From JAQBDA01 sp041301185 (lineage in GTDB: Bacteria > Chloroflexota > Anaerolineae > Anaerolineales > UBA4823): 17,616 nucleotides of DNA. Below the pieces are notes generated by a model that ran no database searches, was not told where the DNA came from, and saw nothing but the letters and a program-made list of their open reading frames with translations. Where the stretch lies: positions 1-17,616 of the forward strand of contig JBFYSV010000268.1 of NCBI GenBank assembly GCA_041301185.1, in the 5' to 3' direction. Below, piece after piece: positions 7,575 to 15,448 of this stretch (position 1 is its first letter; the number at the start of each line of letters is the position of its first letter). The position numbers and the translations under genes were made by a program.

Positions 7575-7615
7575 TGTGGGTGTTTGGGCGGGCGATACCC
7601 GCCCAAACACCCACA
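7575..7615. repeat. Perfect 18-bp GC-rich palindrome with 5-base loop
   Basis: TGTGGGTGTTTGGGCGGG (7575-7592) and its exact reverse complement (7598-7615) enclose CGATA. It fills nearly half of the 90-base gap between ALDH B and dehydrogenase B, starting six bases after the ALDH stop. There is no T tract on the minus strand, so a mature mRNA-stabilising or processing hairpin, or a REP-like element, is more likely than a strong terminator. On the forward strand nothing needs terminating. Confidence 0.75.
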
Positions 7616-7621
7616 ATGAGA

Positions 7622-9076
7622 TTATTCCCAGGGATACCACCAGGGCTTGATGCCCGGCTCGATCTCCCAATGGACGTGCTTGGTTTCCAGGAACTCTTCG
7701 AAGCCCTCCTCGCCCAGCTCGCGGCCGATGCCAGAGCGCTTCATCCCCCCGAATGGACCCGCCAGGTTATCGACAATCGGGTCATTGACCCACACATTGC
7801 CGGCCTCGATCTGCTCCATGTACTGCTTCACCTTGCGGGCATCGTTGGTGAACAGGGTCGCTCCCAGCCCGTACTGCGACTGGTTGGAGCGCCGCAACGC
7901 CTCGTCGAAATCATCTACGGCGATCACCGGCAAGACCGGGCCGAAGGTCTCTTCGCGCATGACGCGCATATCCTCGCTGACCCCGGTCAAGACCGTGGGT
8001 TCGTAGAAATAACCGCGCGGCTGGGAGGCTGGCTTGCGCCCGCCGGTTACGATCAAGGCGCCGGATTGCTGGGCAGAGATCACCTGCTGGTGGACTTTAT
8101 CACGCTCCTCGGGGCGGATCATGGGGGTCACCTCGCTGCGCGGGTCCATGCCGGGTCCCACCACCAGCCCCTCAGCCAGCGCCTTGACCCGGTCGAGCAC
8201 ATCCCTGAAGACCACCCGCTCGACATATACCCGCTCCACCGAGGTACACACCTGCCCGGCATTGAGAAAGCCGCCCCAGACTGCCGCCCGGCAGGCGGCT
8301 TCCAGGTCGGAATCGGCGCAGATGATGAGCGGGTCCTTGCCGCCCAGCTCCAGGTGGATGTGCTTCATATCGTCAGCCGCCATGCGCATGATGTGCTGCC
8401 CGACCTCGGTGCTGCCGGTGAAGGCGACCATGCGCACATCTGGGTGGCGCACCAGGTGGTCGCCGACCAGGCGCCCGGAGCCGGCGACGATATTGACCAC
8501 GCCCGGCGGCAGGTGGTCGAACAGGCGCGCAAAGCCCAGGGTAACCCAGGAGGTATAAGTTGCCGGTTTAATCACTACCGTATTCCCGGCTGCCAGGGCA
8601 GGAGCCAGCTTCCACACCAGGAGCAGCAGAGGGTAGTTCCAGGGCACGATGGCTGCCACCACTCCCAGCGGGACCTTGAGCACCAGCGAGAGCTGGCTGG
8701 CCTCAGGGGAGGGGATGACCCGGCCGCGGGAATGGCGCCCCAGCTCGGCATAATAATCAAAACACTGGGCAGACCACTCGACGTAGCCCCGGTTCTTGCG
8801 CAAGGCGCGGCCTGTCTCGCGGGTCAGGTCTACCGCCAGGCTCTCCTGCTCCTGGCGCATGCGGCGGGCGATCTCGTGCAGCATCTCGGCACGCGTCCCC
8901 GCCGGGGTGCGCCGCCAGCCATCGAAGGCAGCCTTGGCGACAGCCACCGCCTGGTCTGCCTCAGCAGTGCCGCCCCAGGCGTATTCCGCAATGATCTCTT
9001 CCGTAGCCGGGTCGATGGCGACCTGGGTCCCCTCCGAGCCATCGACTTCCTGCCCATTAATCCATAATTTTCGCAT
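7622..9076 (-). CDS. NAD(P)+-dependent aldehyde dehydrogenase B (betaine/aminobutyraldehyde type)
   Basis: This 484-aa classical, non-acylating aldehyde dehydrogenase has oxyanion Asn147 in VPWNYP, cofactor Lys170 in NTVVIKPA, the turn FTGSTEVGQ (219-227), general base Glu243 in LELGGKDP and catalytic Cys277 in GQVCTS. The overall pattern fits the betaine aldehyde / gamma-aminobutyraldehyde / succinate-semialdehyde group, with oxidation of an aldehyde to an acid in the cytosol. The ATG at 9076 is chosen because AGGAG stands before it and the family N-terminus (KLWINGQ) begins there; the frame is open 64 codons further but that part is not ALDH-like. It is a paralogue of the ALDH at 11716-13173; both end in a KHVHW(E/D)IE motif. 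It follows the aminotransferase and precedes dehydrogenase B. The exact aldehyde is not determined. Confidence 0.92.
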   Translation of the reverse strand: MRKLWINGQEVDGSEGTQVAIDPATEEIIAEYAWGGTAEADQAVAVAKAAFDGWRRTPAGTRAEMLHEIARRMRQEQESLAVDLTRETGRALRKNRGYVEWSAQCFDYYAELGRHSRGRVIPSPEASQLSLVLKVPLGVVAAIVPWNYPLLLLVWKLAPALAAGNTVVIKPATYTSWVTLGFARLFDHLPPGVVNIVAGSGRLVGDHLVRHPDVRMVAFTGSTEVGQHIMRMAADDMKHIHLELGGKDPLIICADSDLEAACRAAVWGGFLNAGQVCTSVERVYVERVVFRDVLDRVKALAEGLVVGPGMDPRSEVTPMIRPEERDKVHQQVISAQQSGALIVTGGRKPASQPRGYFYEPTVLTGVSEDMRVMREETFGPVLPVIAVDDFDEALRRSNQSQYGLGATLFTNDARKVKQYMEQIEAGNVWVNDPIVDNLAGPFGGMKRSGIGRELGEEGFEEFLETKHVHWEIEPGIKPWWYPWE

Positions 9077-9102
9077 GCCGTCACTCCTGAAGACAAGCTT
9101 GA

Positions 9103-9128
9103 GGGGCGTTCCAGGAAGGCGACGCCCC
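9103..9128. repeat. Short GC-rich hairpin between aminotransferase and ALDH B
   Basis: GGGGCGT (9103-9109) and ACGCCCC (9122-9128) enclose 12 bases in the 62-base gap. It is seven base pairs long, with no T tract. It may belong to the same class of GC-rich intergenic palindromes as the one at 7575-7615, but the similarity is limited. Confidence 0.45.
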
Positions 9129-9138
9129 AACGGATGAC

Positions 9139-10491
9139 CTACTCGACAACTTCCACTTCCGGCTCTGGCGAGCCGCGATAATTCTTGGCGACCTCCCGCA
9201 CGGCATCTTCGTAGATGCTCAGCGTCTCGTCGATCACGGTCGAGTCGTGGCTGTAAGACATGAACCACGGCTCACGCCCGTCCGCATCGGGCATGACCCC
9301 GCGCTGGATGAGGGCATAGCCGATATCGGTGTACAGGGTACGATCCGTATCCAGGTAGCCCCGGAAATCTGTCGGCGGCACGTCGGTGCCCAGGGCATAG
9401 CCGAACATGGACGGCAGGCCCAGCATGCAGTGCGGGATTCCTGCCCGGGTCAGGATGCCGTCAATTCCTTCCATCAGGCGCTTGCCATTGGCGATGATCC
9501 GCTCGTGGACCGGCTCGTTCTCGATCAAATCCAGCACCGCCAGGGCAGCCGCGGTGCCGATCGCGTTGCCGGTGTAGGTACCGCCGTGGGAGACCTGCCC
9601 GGGGTGGACGGTCATCATGACTGCGTCCTTCCCAGCGATGGCGGCGATGGGGAAGCCATTCCCGAGCGCCTTGGCATAAGTGACCAGGTCTGCCTGGATG
9701 CCAAAGTGCTCCTGGGCACCGCCCTTCCCCAGGCGGAAACCGGTCTTGACCTCATCCATGATCATCACAATGCCATACTCGTCACACAGCTGGCGGATTT
9801 TTTCCAGGAAGCCAGGAGCGGGGGGGATGCCTGCCGTGTTGCCCATCATCGGCTCGAACATGATGGCGGCGATATCGCCCCAGTGCGCCCTGACGGTGTT
9901 TTCCAGCACTTCGAAATCGTTGAAGGGCAGGGTATAGACATAGTCGCGGATTCTCAAGGGAATGCCGGAGGAGACCTGCTGAGGGATGGGGCTGCGCCGG
10001 GAGCCAAGGGCAGCCTTCTGCGATGAGGCGGTGCTGAACAGCAGGTAGTCGTTCATGCCGTGGTAATGACCCTCGAACTTGATGAATTTCTCCCGCCCGG
10101 TGTAGGCGCGGGCGATGCGCAGGGCATGCATGCAGGCCTCGGTGCCGGAGTTCGCCAGGCGGACTTTGTCCACCTTGCATAGGCGGCAGATGCGCTCAGC
10201 CAGCTCCACCTCACGCGGCGTCATCCAGGCAAAGATATTGCCATCTCCCAGCGCCTGGCGGACGCGCTCAGAGACGTAGGGGTGGTTGTGGCCAATTAAC
10301 ACCGGACCAAAACCCAGACGATAATCAATGTAACGGTTCTCGTCCACGTCCCAGATGTAGGCACCTTGGCCGTGTTGGATGACCAGCGAGTCTTCCTCGC
10401 CCCAGTAGCGGAAATTGGAATTGACGCCATAGGGGATGTATTGCTTGCCTTTCTGATATAACGCTCGGGTACGTTCGCCTTGTAGAGCCAT
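9139..10491 (-). CDS. Class III PLP aminotransferase, glutamate-1-semialdehyde-aminomutase-like
   Basis: This 450-aa enzyme has the fold-type-I class III layout: YGVNSNFRYW near the start, DVDENRYIDY (48-57), SGTEACMHALRIARAYTGR (115-133), FEGHYHGMND (139-148), DEVKTGFR with PLP-ring Asp246, and TYAKALGNGFP with Lys274 as the Schiff-base lysine. The N-terminal half resembles glutamate-1-semialdehyde aminomutase (HemL), but the Lys segment (AKALGNGFP rather than the GKIIGGGLP form) and the absence of haem genes argue for a catabolic aminotransferase. It would move an amino group from an omega-amine or beta-amino acid to a keto acid. In this cluster beta-alanine, GABA or putrescine are plausible donors (inference). 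A phospho-lyase activity, known for some class III enzymes, cannot be excluded. AGGAG is six bases before the ATG. The gene is flanked on each side by an ALDH/dehydrogenase pair. Confidence 0.88.
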   Translation of the reverse strand: MALQGERTRALYQKGKQYIPYGVNSNFRYWGEEDSLVIQHGQGAYIWDVDENRYIDYRLGFGPVLIGHNHPYVSERVRQALGDGNIFAWMTPREVELAERICRLCKVDKVRLANSGTEACMHALRIARAYTGREKFIKFEGHYHGMNDYLLFSTASSQKAALGSRRSPIPQQVSSGIPLRIRDYVYTLPFNDFEVLENTVRAHWGDIAAIMFEPMMGNTAGIPPAPGFLEKIRQLCDEYGIVMIMDEVKTGFRLGKGGAQEHFGIQADLVTYAKALGNGFPIAAIAGKDAVMMTVHPGQVSHGGTYTGNAIGTAAALAVLDLIENEPVHERIIANGKRLMEGIDGILTRAGIPHCMLGLPSMFGYALGTDVPPTDFRGYLDTDRTLYTDIGYALIQRGVMPDADGREPWFMSYSHDSTVIDETLSIYEDAVREVAKNYRGSPEPEVEVVE

Positions 10492-10544
10492 ATAATTCTC
10501 CTGGTTTAGATAGGTTTAACTTCAATTTCAATGGTTGGAAACTT

Positions 10545-11705
10545 TCAGGCTAGGGTGCCTGCCTCGACGATCGTCTCCTCGACGGTGATCCCACGCAATG
10601 CCAGCGCCTGGAAGAAAGGCGCTACCGGCAAAGCCAGCTCCGGGGGCTGCACACCCAGAACCAGCGCTTCTCCATTGGCGATCAGCTGCGCTCCAATCGA
10701 TAGCGGGATGCCAACGTTTTTGTAATAGGCTGCCTCGCCTCCCCACTCGCTGGCAGGTGGGTGGTGAGTACGATACGTACAGTGCACCTGGCGACCGTCA
10801 CGAAGACCGCTCACCTCAACCACCAGGCCGTATGCCCAGACGGTATTCTCCCGGGAAACGGGGCTTTCCTGCAACATGCGCCGGACGACCTCCCGGCTTG
10901 GATAAGTGTCTCCCCCGACGGTAACGACCCGGCTGGAAATAAGGCCAGCTTGCATCATGGCGCTCATCACCTGCATCACGTGGGGTGGGAAACAGCCTCG
11001 CACAGCAGCCCGGCGCAGCTCAGTAAATGAGCGCGGCAGGGTGTAGGCTTCGTCATGGGGCACGTAATACACCATCTGCTCGCCGATCTGGTCGTGAAAA
11101 CGCACCTTCACACCCCCTGACATAGGCGGCGTGGGATGCCAGGCACCATCCTCAAAATACACCTCCTGGCGGGCTTCTTCTTCCGGGTCAAACTCCCACA
11201 TTGTGGTTTGCAGCAAACCCGGGGCAGGCGCCAGGCAACGAAAGGCGGCAAAATAAATCTCCACCTGCTGCATGCGATCCATATGGTCCATCGCCCGGCG
11301 GACCATCATGTTGGTGATGCCAGGAGTGGCGCCGACGCCCGGTACGAAGAGGATGCCTTTGCCCAGCGCTGCTTCGTGCAATTCAAACTGGGGGTCGCTG
11401 CTGGAGAGATCCAGGCCATTGACGCCCACCTCCACGCACGCCCGGTTCACATCCAGGTCGTAGCGGAAGGGCAGGCCATTGACGACGATATCGAAATCGC
11501 GGAACAGGCGGCGCATGGCCGGGCGGTCATTGGCGTCAAAAGATAACGGCTTTAGTCGACGGTCGCCGATCGATGCCAGCAATCGCTCTAGGGCAACCTG
11601 GTTGGCGTCGGCCACCACGATTTGCTCGAAATTGCTATACGCAGCCAGGTCGCGAGTCGTCTCCCGGCAGACTGCGCCAGCCCCACCTAAAACGATGGCA
11701 CGCAT
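10545..11705 (-). CDS. Saccharopine/lysine-6-dehydrogenase-like NAD-binding oxidoreductase A
   Basis: This 386-aa paralogue of dehydrogenase B has the Rossmann start IVLGGAGAVC (4-13), Asp33 after the second strand (NAD preference), GLDLSSSDPQFELHEAALGKG and a VGATPGITN segment equivalent to the SAPGVPN of B. In the GxGxxG fingerprint the last Gly is replaced by Cys13, whereas B has the normal Gly13. The change may loosen the phosphate turn but does not by itself mean loss of activity; the rest is intact and full-length. ATG 11705 has GGGAG six bases upstream, overlapping the TAG stop of ALDH A, so the two genes are coupled. It probably makes or consumes an amine/aldehyde pair processed by the ALDH. 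The substrate is unknown and may differ from that of B. Confidence 0.83.
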   Translation of the reverse strand: MRAIVLGGAGAVCRETTRDLAAYSNFEQIVVADANQVALERLLASIGDRRLKPLSFDANDRPAMRRLFRDFDIVVNGLPFRYDLDVNRACVEVGVNGLDLSSSDPQFELHEAALGKGILFVPGVGATPGITNMMVRRAMDHMDRMQQVEIYFAAFRCLAPAPGLLQTTMWEFDPEEEARQEVYFEDGAWHPTPPMSGGVKVRFHDQIGEQMVYYVPHDEAYTLPRSFTELRRAAVRGCFPPHVMQVMSAMMQAGLISSRVVTVGGDTYPSREVVRRMLQESPVSRENTVWAYGLVVEVSGLRDGRQVHCTYRTHHPPASEWGGEAAYYKNVGIPLSIGAQLIANGEALVLGVQPPELALPVAPFFQALALRGITVEETIVEAGTLA

Positions 11706-11715
11706 TTTATACTCC

Positions 11716-13173
11716 CTATTCTTTCCCGTAAGGGAACCAGTAGTCTTTCATACCACCTTCGATATCCCAATGGACATGCTTCACCTGGGTGAACTCATCC
11801 AGGCCTTCCTGGCCCAGCTCGCGCCCCAGCCCGCTCATCTTCATCCCACCAAACGGACCGGCAAAGTTATCGGTGAGCGGGTCATTGATCCACACCGTAC
11901 CAGCCTGGACTTCTTCGAAGAAGCGCTTGACCAGGCGGGCGTCGTGGGTCATTAATGAGGCACCCAGACCATACGGGTTATCGTTCGCCAGGGCAATCGC
12001 CTGGTCAAAATCACGGTAGGACATTAGCGGGATGACCGGCCCAAAGGTCTCTTCCTGCATGAGGCGCATGGAATGGTCGACATCCACCAGCACAGTGGGC
12101 TGGTAGAAGAAACCGCGCTCAAAGCCCGCCGGTCGCACCCCGCCGGTGACCACCCGCGCCCCGGCCTGCACTGCTTCTGCCACCTGCCCCTCCACTGTCT
12201 GGCGGAAGCGATCCCGGATCATAGGGCCGATATCGGTGGTCTCCTCCAGGCCATTCCCCAGGCGCAGCTTGCTGACAAAATCTGCCAGCTCCTCGGTGAA
12301 CTGGGTGAAGATGCTCTCGTGGACATACACCCGCTCGGTGCTGGTGCACACCTGACCGGTGTTGATCAGGGCGGCATAAGACAAGGCGCTGACGGCGGTA
12401 TCGATCTCTACATCCGGGGCGATCACCATGGGATCCTTACCGCCCAGCTCCAGGTGCAGCTTCTTCATGGATGGCATTGCCAGGGAGGCGATATGCTGCC
12501 CAACTTCCAGCGAGCCGGTCACGGCGATCATGCGCACGTCCGGGTGAGTCACCAGCGCCTCGCCGGTTTCCGGCCCGTAACCGGTGATGACGTTGACCAC
12601 GCCCGGCGGGAGGTGCGCCAGGGCGACCTCGGCGATGCGCAGGGTGGTCAGCGGGGTCAGTTTGGAGGGCTTGATGACCACGGTGTTGCCGGCTGCCAGG
12701 GCGGGCGCTAGCTTCCAGACCAGGAGCAGGATCGGGTAATTCCAGGGCACGATCAAGGCGCACACCCCCCACGGCTCGCGCAGCACGAAATTGAACTGCC
12801 CAGGGTCGCCGGGCGGGATGACCAGCCCGCGCTGGTGGCGAGCCAACTCGGCGTAATAATCGAAGGTCTCCTCAGCCCACCAGATCTCTTCTTCGTTTTC
12901 GGGGAGGGGCTTGCCCTCTTCTTGGGTGAGCAGGCGGACCAGCTCAGCGTGGTGCTGGCGCATATTGGCAGCCACCCGGTGCAGCATCTGCGCCCGCTGG
13001 TTGGCAGGGGTGCGCTTCCACTCGGGGAGGGCGTCTTTGGCAGCCTGGACTGCCGCCAGGGCGTCCTGAACCGTGCCGCGGGCGACGTCTGCGACCACTT
13101 CTTCGGTGGCAGGGTTAATAATCGCAATCCGGTCTGTGGCGGTGCCTTGGGTGAATTTGCCGTTAATCCACAT
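11716..13173 (-). CDS. NAD(P)+-dependent aldehyde dehydrogenase A (betaine/aminobutyraldehyde type)
   Basis: This 485-aa classical aldehyde dehydrogenase has oxyanion Asn145 in VPWNYP, cofactor Lys168 in NTVVIKPSK, general base Glu242 in LELGGKDP, catalytic Cys276 in GQVCTS, and FGGMKMSGLGRELG near the end. It is paralogous to ALDH B (same length, same motifs, same KHVHWDIE ending), with many substitutions elsewhere, so the duplication is old. The ATG at 13173 (MWINGKF) matches the family N-terminus. The GGAG before it is 11 bases away, a long spacing, so expression may be modest or the true start slightly different. It is the first metabolic gene after potD and is followed after 10 bases by dehydrogenase A. 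Expected role: oxidising an amino-aldehyde or semialdehyde to the acid. Confidence 0.92.
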   Translation of the reverse strand: MWINGKFTQGTATDRIAIINPATEEVVADVARGTVQDALAAVQAAKDALPEWKRTPANQRAQMLHRVAANMRQHHAELVRLLTQEEGKPLPENEEEIWWAEETFDYYAELARHQRGLVIPPGDPGQFNFVLREPWGVCALIVPWNYPILLLVWKLAPALAAGNTVVIKPSKLTPLTTLRIAEVALAHLPPGVVNVITGYGPETGEALVTHPDVRMIAVTGSLEVGQHIASLAMPSMKKLHLELGGKDPMVIAPDVEIDTAVSALSYAALINTGQVCTSTERVYVHESIFTQFTEELADFVSKLRLGNGLEETTDIGPMIRDRFRQTVEGQVAEAVQAGARVVTGGVRPAGFERGFFYQPTVLVDVDHSMRLMQEETFGPVIPLMSYRDFDQAIALANDNPYGLGASLMTHDARLVKRFFEEVQAGTVWINDPLTDNFAGPFGGMKMSGLGRELGQEGLDEFTQVKHVHWDIEGGMKDYWFPYGKE

Positions 13174-13203
13174 ACAGATGATTTCTCCAGTTTTGGGCAA
13201 GGC

Positions 13204-13250
13204 GGTGTGGGTGTGGTACGCCAGGGGAATGACGCGCCACACACCACACC
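13204..13250. repeat. GT-rich imperfect hairpin between potD and ALDH A
   Basis: GGTGTGG and GTGTGG (13204-13216) pair with CCACAC and CCACACC (13237-13250), a 13-bp stem with one bulged base and a 20-base interior. It starts 12 bases after the potD stop. It shares the GTGTGGGTGT string with the palindrome at 7575-7615. No T tract is seen on the minus strand. It may stabilise the potABCD message or slow transcription into the enzyme genes. Confidence 0.55.
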
Positions 13251-13262
13251 ATGCAAAAGAGA

Positions 13263-14411
13263 TTATTGCGCCGATTTCACCTCATCCCACAGGCGCTGGA
13301 AGGTCGATTCGGCCTCGCCCACTGGCTCCAGGAACTGCAAGCGAGACATGACCTCTTCAGGCGGGTAGACCGCCGGGTCGCCGGTGAACTCCTCACCCAG
13401 GATCTCCTCGGCTGCAGCATTGGGGCTGGCGTAGTAGTTATATTCGGAGAGCATCGCCCCGATGTCGCCGCGCAGGATGAAATCGATGAACATCTCGGCT
13501 GCCAGCTTTTCTTCAGGCGAGACGCCCTTGGGGATGCAGATATTATCCACCCAGATCACGCCGCCCTCTTCAGGGACAACATAGGAGACATCTTCGTTCT
13601 CCTCCTGGGCAACCAGGAAATCGCCGTTCCAGCCATGAGCAAGCAGGTTCTCGCCCGAGGCAAGCAGGTCCTCGAAGGTATCGCTATCATAGCCTGCCAG
13701 CCCGGCTTTCGCCTTGATCAGTAGGTCTTTGGCTTCATTCAGCTGAGCTTCATCGGTGGTGTTGACGCTGTAACCCAGGTAGACCAGGGCTGCAGCAAAG
13801 CCCTCGCGAGTGTCGTCCAGCATGGTGGTGCGCCCGAAGAATGGCGCTTCTGGGTCGGGCTCGAAGAGGATTGACCAGCTGGTGGGGGCGTCCATATCCG
13901 CCGAGTTGAATCCCAATCCGGTTGTGCCCCAATCGTACGGCGCACAATAGACGTTGCCGGGATCATAAGGCGCTTCCTGGAAAGTGGGGGTCAGGTTGGC
14001 AAGGTTAGGAATATTGTTGTGATCGAGCTGCTCCAGAAGGCCTTCTTCGATCATGATGCTCACCGTGTAATCGGAGGGCACAATCAGGGCATAGCCAGTA
14101 GCGCCGCCCTGCAGCTTGGCAAGCAGCTCTTCGTTGTTGGAGAAATTGTCCTCAACGACTTTGATGCCGAACTCTTCTTCAAAGAGGGTGTAGATCTCGG
14201 GGTCCAAATATTCGGACCAGTTGTAGATGACGATTTGCTTTGCTGGCTCTACCCCGCCCGCGGCAGGTGCTTCCGTCGCGGCTGGCATGGGTGCTTCGGT
14301 TGCGACAGGCTGTGGAGCAGCGGTCTGCGCCGGAGTGCCGCCGCATGCCGCCAGCAACAGGCTGGCGATCAGGATCACAGCGATCCAAATCAGGTTGGCG
14401 TTTCCTTTCAT
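13263..14411 (-). CDS. potD: Spermidine/putrescine-binding lipoprotein of ABC importer
   Basis: This 382-aa extracytoplasmic solute-binding lipoprotein captures polyamine for the adjacent PotBC-A importer. Residues 1-23 are a lipoprotein signal with lipobox LLAAC (Cys23), followed by an Ala/Pro/Thr/Glu-rich linker to about 55. Residues known to bind spermidine in E. coli PotD are matched by eye: the YNWSEY block (Trp65, Ser66, Glu67, Tyr68), Ser113 and Tyr115, Asp200 and Glu203 (for Asp168 and Glu171), Trp261 (Trp229), Trp287 and Asp289 (Trp255, Asp257), Tyr327 (Tyr293) and Gln359 (Gln327). Glu rather than Asp in YNWSEY leans to PotD over the putrescine-only PotF. The ATG at 14411 has AGGAG five bases ahead and begins the signal peptide; the upstream in-frame extension has no support. 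Lipid anchoring fits a cell without a classical outer membrane, though Gram-negative anchoring also occurs. Confidence 0.94.
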   Translation of the reverse strand: MKGNANLIWIAVILIASLLLAACGGTPAQTAAPQPVATEAPMPAATEAPAAGGVEPAKQIVIYNWSEYLDPEIYTLFEEEFGIKVVEDNFSNNEELLAKLQGGATGYALIVPSDYTVSIMIEEGLLEQLDHNNIPNLANLTPTFQEAPYDPGNVYCAPYDWGTTGLGFNSADMDAPTSWSILFEPDPEAPFFGRTTMLDDTREGFAAALVYLGYSVNTTDEAQLNEAKDLLIKAKAGLAGYDSDTFEDLLASGENLLAHGWNGDFLVAQEENEDVSYVVPEEGGVIWVDNICIPKGVSPEEKLAAEMFIDFILRGDIGAMLSEYNYYASPNAAAEEILGEEFTGDPAVYPPEEVMSRLQFLEPVGEAESTFQRLWDEVKSAQ

Positions 14412-14523
14412 CTTATCTCCTTTAGCTTTGGTTACAAAAACGGATTGCCAGTTCACCCGGGGGAGGTTGCTTACTCGGTTTCCAGGTTGTCACCGCCAGC
14501 AACAAGCCACGGGTAGCTCGTCA

Positions 14524-14543
14524 CCTGTAACCGGGGTTACAGG
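14524..14543. repeat. Hairpin spanning the potC stop codon
   Basis: CCTGTAACC (14524-14532) and GGTTACAGG (14535-14543) form a 9-bp stem with a 2-base spacer; the potC stop codon (14537-14539) lies within it. In RNA the inner GC pairs would open to form a loop. No T tract follows. It stands at the head of the 125-base potC-potD gap, where a processing or stability hairpin could set the ratio of permease to binding protein. Confidence 0.5.
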
Positions 14544-15448
14544 CTCAAGTCGACCGGGGTATCTTCACCTCCTTTCTTACGGGAGAACAGCGATATCAGC
14601 ACCAGCATCAGCGAAAAAACAAGCATTAAAGTGGATACCGCATTGATCTTGGGGGTAACCCCCTTCTTGATCATGCTAAACACGCGCACTGGCAGGGTGT
14701 TGAAGCCCGCCCCGGAGGTGAAGAATGTGATGACGAACTCGTCCAAAGAAAGGGTGAAAGCCAGCAATGCCCCACCCAGCACGCCCGGCATCATCATCGG
14801 CAGGGTCACCTTCCAGAACGTTTTCCAGCTATTGGCGTACAGGTCTTGGGCGGCCTCCTCCAGCACGGGGTCCATATTCGCCAGGCGGGCGCGCACCACC
14901 ACTGCCACAAAAGCGATATTGAAGGCGGCATGCCCGATGATGACCGAGAATGGCACTGCCATGCGCAGCCCAAAAAGGTTCAGCTGCCAGGGGGTAAAGC
15001 CGATCCCGCTCACGTTGAAAAAGATGAGCAGCATGATCGCCATGGCGATATCCGGGATGATGATGGGCAGGTAGAGCAAGGCATCCATCATCAATCTACC
15101 CCGGAAGGAGTAGCGCTCCATCGCCAGAGCTGCCAGGGTGCCCAGAACCGTGGCGATCAGGGTTGAGACGATTGCCACGAACAGGCTATTCCACAATGCC
15201 AGGATGATCTGATCATCGGCGATCATCTCACCATACCAGCGTGTGCTGAAACCGCTCCACTGGGCGGTCGAGCGCGAGTCGTTGAAGGAGAAGATCACCA
15301 GGATGATGATCGGCAGGTATAGGAAGAGGTACCCGATCACACCATACACCGAGAGGGCAGTGCTGCCCAGCCTGGCCTGCCAGCGGGCGATGCGGCTGGC
15401 ACGCGTCTCGCGGATTGGGCTTACCTGAGCTTGCGGGATGGTGGTCAT
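14537..15448 (-). CDS. potC: Polyamine ABC transporter permease PotC
   Basis: This 303-aa inner-membrane permease pairs with PotB. Hydrophobic segments lie at about 33-54, 85-109, 120-144, 165-185, 219-243 and 268-289, with a cytoplasmic EAA loop EEAAQDLYANSWKTFWKVTLP at 197-217 that docks on PotA. A Ser/Arg-rich N-terminal tail of about 30 residues precedes the first helix, longer than in E. coli PotC. The start codon overlaps the potB stop by four bases (ATGA) and has GGAGG five bases upstream, so the two permeases are coupled. Confidence 0.94.
   Translation of the reverse strand: MTTIPQAQVSPIRETRASRIARWQARLGSTALSVYGVIGYLFLYLPIIILVIFSFNDSRSTAQWSGFSTRWYGEMIADDQIILALWNSLFVAIVSTLIATVLGTLAALAMERYSFRGRLMMDALLYLPIIIPDIAMAIMLLIFFNVSGIGFTPWQLNLFGLRMAVPFSVIIGHAAFNIAFVAVVVRARLANMDPVLEEAAQDLYANSWKTFWKVTLPMMMPGVLGGALLAFTLSLDEFVITFFTSGAGFNTLPVRVFSMIKKGVTPKINAVSTLMLVFSLMLVLISLFSRKKGGEDTPVDLSL

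Noticed and set aside
7575..7615. Rho-independent terminator at the perfect palindrome
   Set aside because: There is no T tract on the minus strand, and the element sits between two genes that appear to belong to one operon.
6875..9067. A 730-codon open frame on the forward strand
   Set aside because: It lies antisense to dehydrogenase B and ALDH B, both of which have full family motifs and ribosome sites. Its translation is rich in His, Gln, Gly and Arg with no recognisable domain, as expected for the shadow of GC-rich genes.
9077..9268. Extended N-terminus for ALDH B starting at 9268
   Set aside because: The extra 64 residues are not ALDH-like and overlap the aminotransferase end. The ATG at 9076 has AGGAG before it and a family-typical N-terminus.
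9139..10491. Calling the class III enzyme HemL (glutamate-1-semialdehyde aminomutase)
   Set aside because: Sequence likeness is real in the N-terminal half, but the lysine-loop motif differs and no haem genes are nearby. The neighbours are catabolic.
6362..11705. Carboxy(nor)spermidine biosynthesis using the saccharopine-family proteins
   Set aside because: No carboxy(nor)spermidine decarboxylase gene is seen; the only decarboxylase-like protein has S1P-lyase motifs. Uptake genes and ALDHs point to breakdown. It remains a lesser alternative.
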